A DNA stretch of 16,860 bases from an uncultured Verrucomicrobiales bacterium. GTDB taxonomy: Bacteria > Verrucomicrobiota > Verrucomicrobiia > Verrucomicrobiales > Akkermansiaceae. The notes under the pieces are model-generated. The model saw only the letters and a list, made by a program, of their open reading frames with translations. It had not been told where the DNA came from and did not search any database. A program made the position numbers and the translations under genes. The stretch is from NCBI GenBank assembly GCA_937885815.1, contig CALABM010000155.1:1-16860 (forward strand), given 5' to 3'. Shown here one piece after another: positions 15,446 through 16,860 of the stretch (positions are counted from its first letter, which is position 1; each line of letters begins with the position of its first letter).

Positions 15446-15474
15446 AGAATAACACAATGGCGGCGCCCTGTAAA
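15446..15474 (-). promoter_or_regulatory. Candidate promoter of the lipoprotein gene
   Basis: On the minus strand, TTTACA (15469-15474) and TATTCT (15446-15451) are 17 bases apart. Only 9 bases separate the -10 box from the ATG at 15434-15436. If used, the mRNA would start within a few bases of the start codon and be nearly leaderless, which fits the lack of a Shine-Dalgarno. The match is moderate. Confidence 0.35.
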
Positions 15475-15575
15475 GCCATAAGATTCACGGCTAAGGCAAA
15501 TAATGAGGGGGCTTCAGCATGAACGAATGGCAAATCTAGCCAAATCCGTATACCCTGCTCCGTCTCTGCATGCAA

Positions 15576-15604
15576 GAAGGGCGCCGAAACAATCGGCGCC
15601 CTTC
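15576..15604 (-). terminator. Strong hairpin downstream of the PEP-CTERM gene
   Basis: GAAGGGCGCCGA (15576-15587) and TCGGCGCCCTTC (15593-15604) form a perfect 12-base stem with a 5-base loop. It lies 43 bases past the stop of the minus-strand PEP-CTERM gene. The minus side is followed only by TTGCATGC, so the T-run is poor; the plus side has GTTTT. It probably ends the PEP-CTERM transcript, perhaps as a 3' stabilising structure or with factor help. Confidence 0.6.
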
Positions 15605-15647
15605 GTTTTACAGCTGTTAGGCAGGTTTATATTCTGCGGCGGGAGGC

Positions 15648-16860
15648 TTACTTGCGTCTGCGGCGCATAGCCAGAGCAGCCAGTGCTACAAGGCTCAGGG
15701 TCGCCGTAGTGGGTTCGGGCACTACCATTCCGATGCTCAGCGTGCCTTGCCCGGCCCCGAGAGAGGTATCGTAAACGAGGAAGTAATTGTCCGAGAGGTT
15801 CATGAAGTAGTCCTTAGCCAGTACGCCATCACTCAGAGTGATGGAGGAAGCAGCCTCCTCAGAGGAGCCCAGATAGAGGGAATCCACGCCGGTGAAGAGA
15901 GTCACGCTCTCCCCTGCTTTCATGGACTTCACCTCATCATACAGAGAGCCCGTCAGGTTCAGGCCGGTTTCCAGGCGCACGTCACTGCCCATCTGCACAG
16001 AACCCGCCATGTTGAGGGATGAACCTGTCTTCATCACAAGGTCAGCATTCAGCGTGACGCCTGTACCGAAGGTGGCGATTTCGCTCACGTTGATACGGGC
16101 TTCATGAGCTGCAGCCTGAATTTCAGCATCATATGCACTTATGGAGAAGCTGTTTGCGATTTCAAGTTCCCTCAGGTTCACTTCTTCCTGATTCAGCACT
16201 ACGATACTACCGTTTACAGCATGCAGCTCCTCGAGAGAGTTCTGGCTGTTATTCACCGTCAGCAAGCCGCCACCGGCATTTTCCACAGAGGAGGAAACGA
16301 GCTTATTGCCAATAGTAGCATCGCCGCCGGTGTAGGCCACATGGGCATTACTAATCTGATAATCCGCTCTATCAATTCCGTATGGGCCAGGGCCTTTACT
16401 TGTTGTAGCGGACAGTGAAGCAGAGCCCTCATCCGCGTGGTTAGCGATGGAAATATTCTGGCTGGAGATATTCAACTCAGCGCCGGAATCCAAGAGTATA
16501 CCGGTGTTGTTTCTACCCCAAATCTTACCTGTAATCTGCAAGCGAGCATCCTGAGCCAAGTGTAGCTTACCTTCAGCGGTATTTCCTTCGGACATGGCGC
16601 CATCGAGATTAGCGATGGAGTTATCCGCACCGGTGAGGATGACCTCACCGGCCTGGGTTGATAACATACCATTAAGCTTCATATTACCACCAACAGTCAG
16701 GTTACCACCGCCATATTTGATGAGTGAATTACCGGTTATATTCCCGCCGATAGTGCCGCTCTTGTCAGTATTGACGTGGAGCTCAGTACTTGCTACATCC
16801 AGATGTACATTGCTGTTTACCACGGTACCGATACCATCAAACACCAACTGACTGTTCGCC
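15648..16860 (-). CDS. PEP-CTERM sorted surface protein, autotransporter-like passenger (5' end missing)
   Basis: This is the C-terminal part of an exported surface protein; about 403 codons are visible and the frame is open to the window edge, so the real start lies beyond it. The sequence is rich in Gly, Asn, Ser and Thr with strand-forming repeats such as GGNLTVGGNMKLNG and ANSQLVFDG, like the beta-helical passengers of autotransporter-type proteins. The C-terminus is a PEP-CTERM signal: VPEPTTAT, then a hydrophobic segment LSLVALAALA, then MRRRRK. By family knowledge this tail anchors the precursor in the inner membrane until an exosortase cleaves near the PEP motif. I see no enzymatic domain. 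The TTG at 16847 is an internal Leu codon rather than a likely start. Such proteins are numerous in Akkermansia. Confidence 0.85.
   Translation of the reverse strand, partial: ANSQLVFDGIGTVVNSNVHLDVASTELHVNTDKSGTIGGNITGNSLIKYGGGNLTVGGNMKLNGMLSTQAGEVILTGADNSIANLDGAMSEGNTAEGKLHLAQDARLQITGKIWGRNNTGILLDSGAELNISSQNISIANHADEGSASLSATTSKGPGPYGIDRADYQISNAHVAYTGGDATIGNKLVSSSVENAGGGLLTVNNSQNSLEELHAVNGSIVVLNQEEVNLRELEIANSFSISAYDAEIQAAAHEARINVSEIATFGTGVTLNADLVMKTGSSLNMAGSVQMGSDVRLETGLNLTGSLYDEVKSMKAGESVTLFTGVDSLYLGSSEEAASSITLSDGVLAKDYFMNLSDNYFLVYDTSLGAGQGTLSIGMVVPEPTTATLSLVALAALAMRRRRK

Noticed and set aside
16845..16847. TTG at 16847 as the true start of the PEP-CTERM gene
   Set aside because: The frame stays open to the window edge (residues ANSQ precede it), there is no signal peptide after it, and the passenger repeats continue across it.

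Overview
The window most likely comes from an Akkermansia-like member of the Verrucomicrobiota. The main clue is the gene at the right edge. It ends in a PEP-CTERM surface-sorting tail (V-P-E-P-T-T-A-T, a hydrophobic Leu/Ala stretch, then M-R-R-R-R-K), on a Gly/Asn/Ser-rich passenger of the autotransporter beta-strand-repeat type. Few start codons have a Shine-Dalgarno match, and G+C is near 50-57% outside a few AT-rich islands. The species call is an inference.

Positions 154-13093 (minus strand) hold a complete six-gene type 1 BREX phage-defence operon in canonical order: brxA, brxB, brxC, pglX, pglZ, brxL. The genes are 5-12 bases apart and all appear intact. A strong sigma70-type promoter (TTGACA, 17 bases, TATATT) lies just upstream of brxA. 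It leaves a leader of about 70 bases that carries a 13-base perfect palindrome. From known BREX biology, PglX methylates a non-palindromic host motif. The system blocks replication of unmodified phage DNA with the ATPase BrxC, the phosphatase-superfamily protein PglZ and the AAA+ ring protein BrxL. BrxA and BrxB are small conserved components.

Positions 13181-13564 are a divergent intergenic region with AT-rich edges and a GC-rich centre full of inverted repeats. It faces a plus-strand RhuM-family gene (13565-14542). RhuM proteins are common next to restriction and other defence genes, but their function is unknown. This rhuM carries a perfect 25-base palindrome inside its coding sequence. 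A bidirectional terminator (14607-14645) closes the defence block.

Positions 14663-16860 look like host surface genes on the minus strand: a predicted outer-membrane lipoprotein resembling the DUF3313 group, a strong hairpin, and the 3' part of the PEP-CTERM protein, whose start lies beyond the window.

The left edge (1-153) has no complete gene. It holds a plus-strand intrinsic terminator that meets the brxL 3' end, which suggests a convergent gene to the left. No tRNA, rRNA, CRISPR array, transposase or integrase was seen. The least expected points are three. The brxL Lon-like domain appears to lack the protease catalytic Lys. A sharply AT-rich block covers the putative target-recognition part of pglX. 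Palindromes sit in the brxA leader and inside rhuM.
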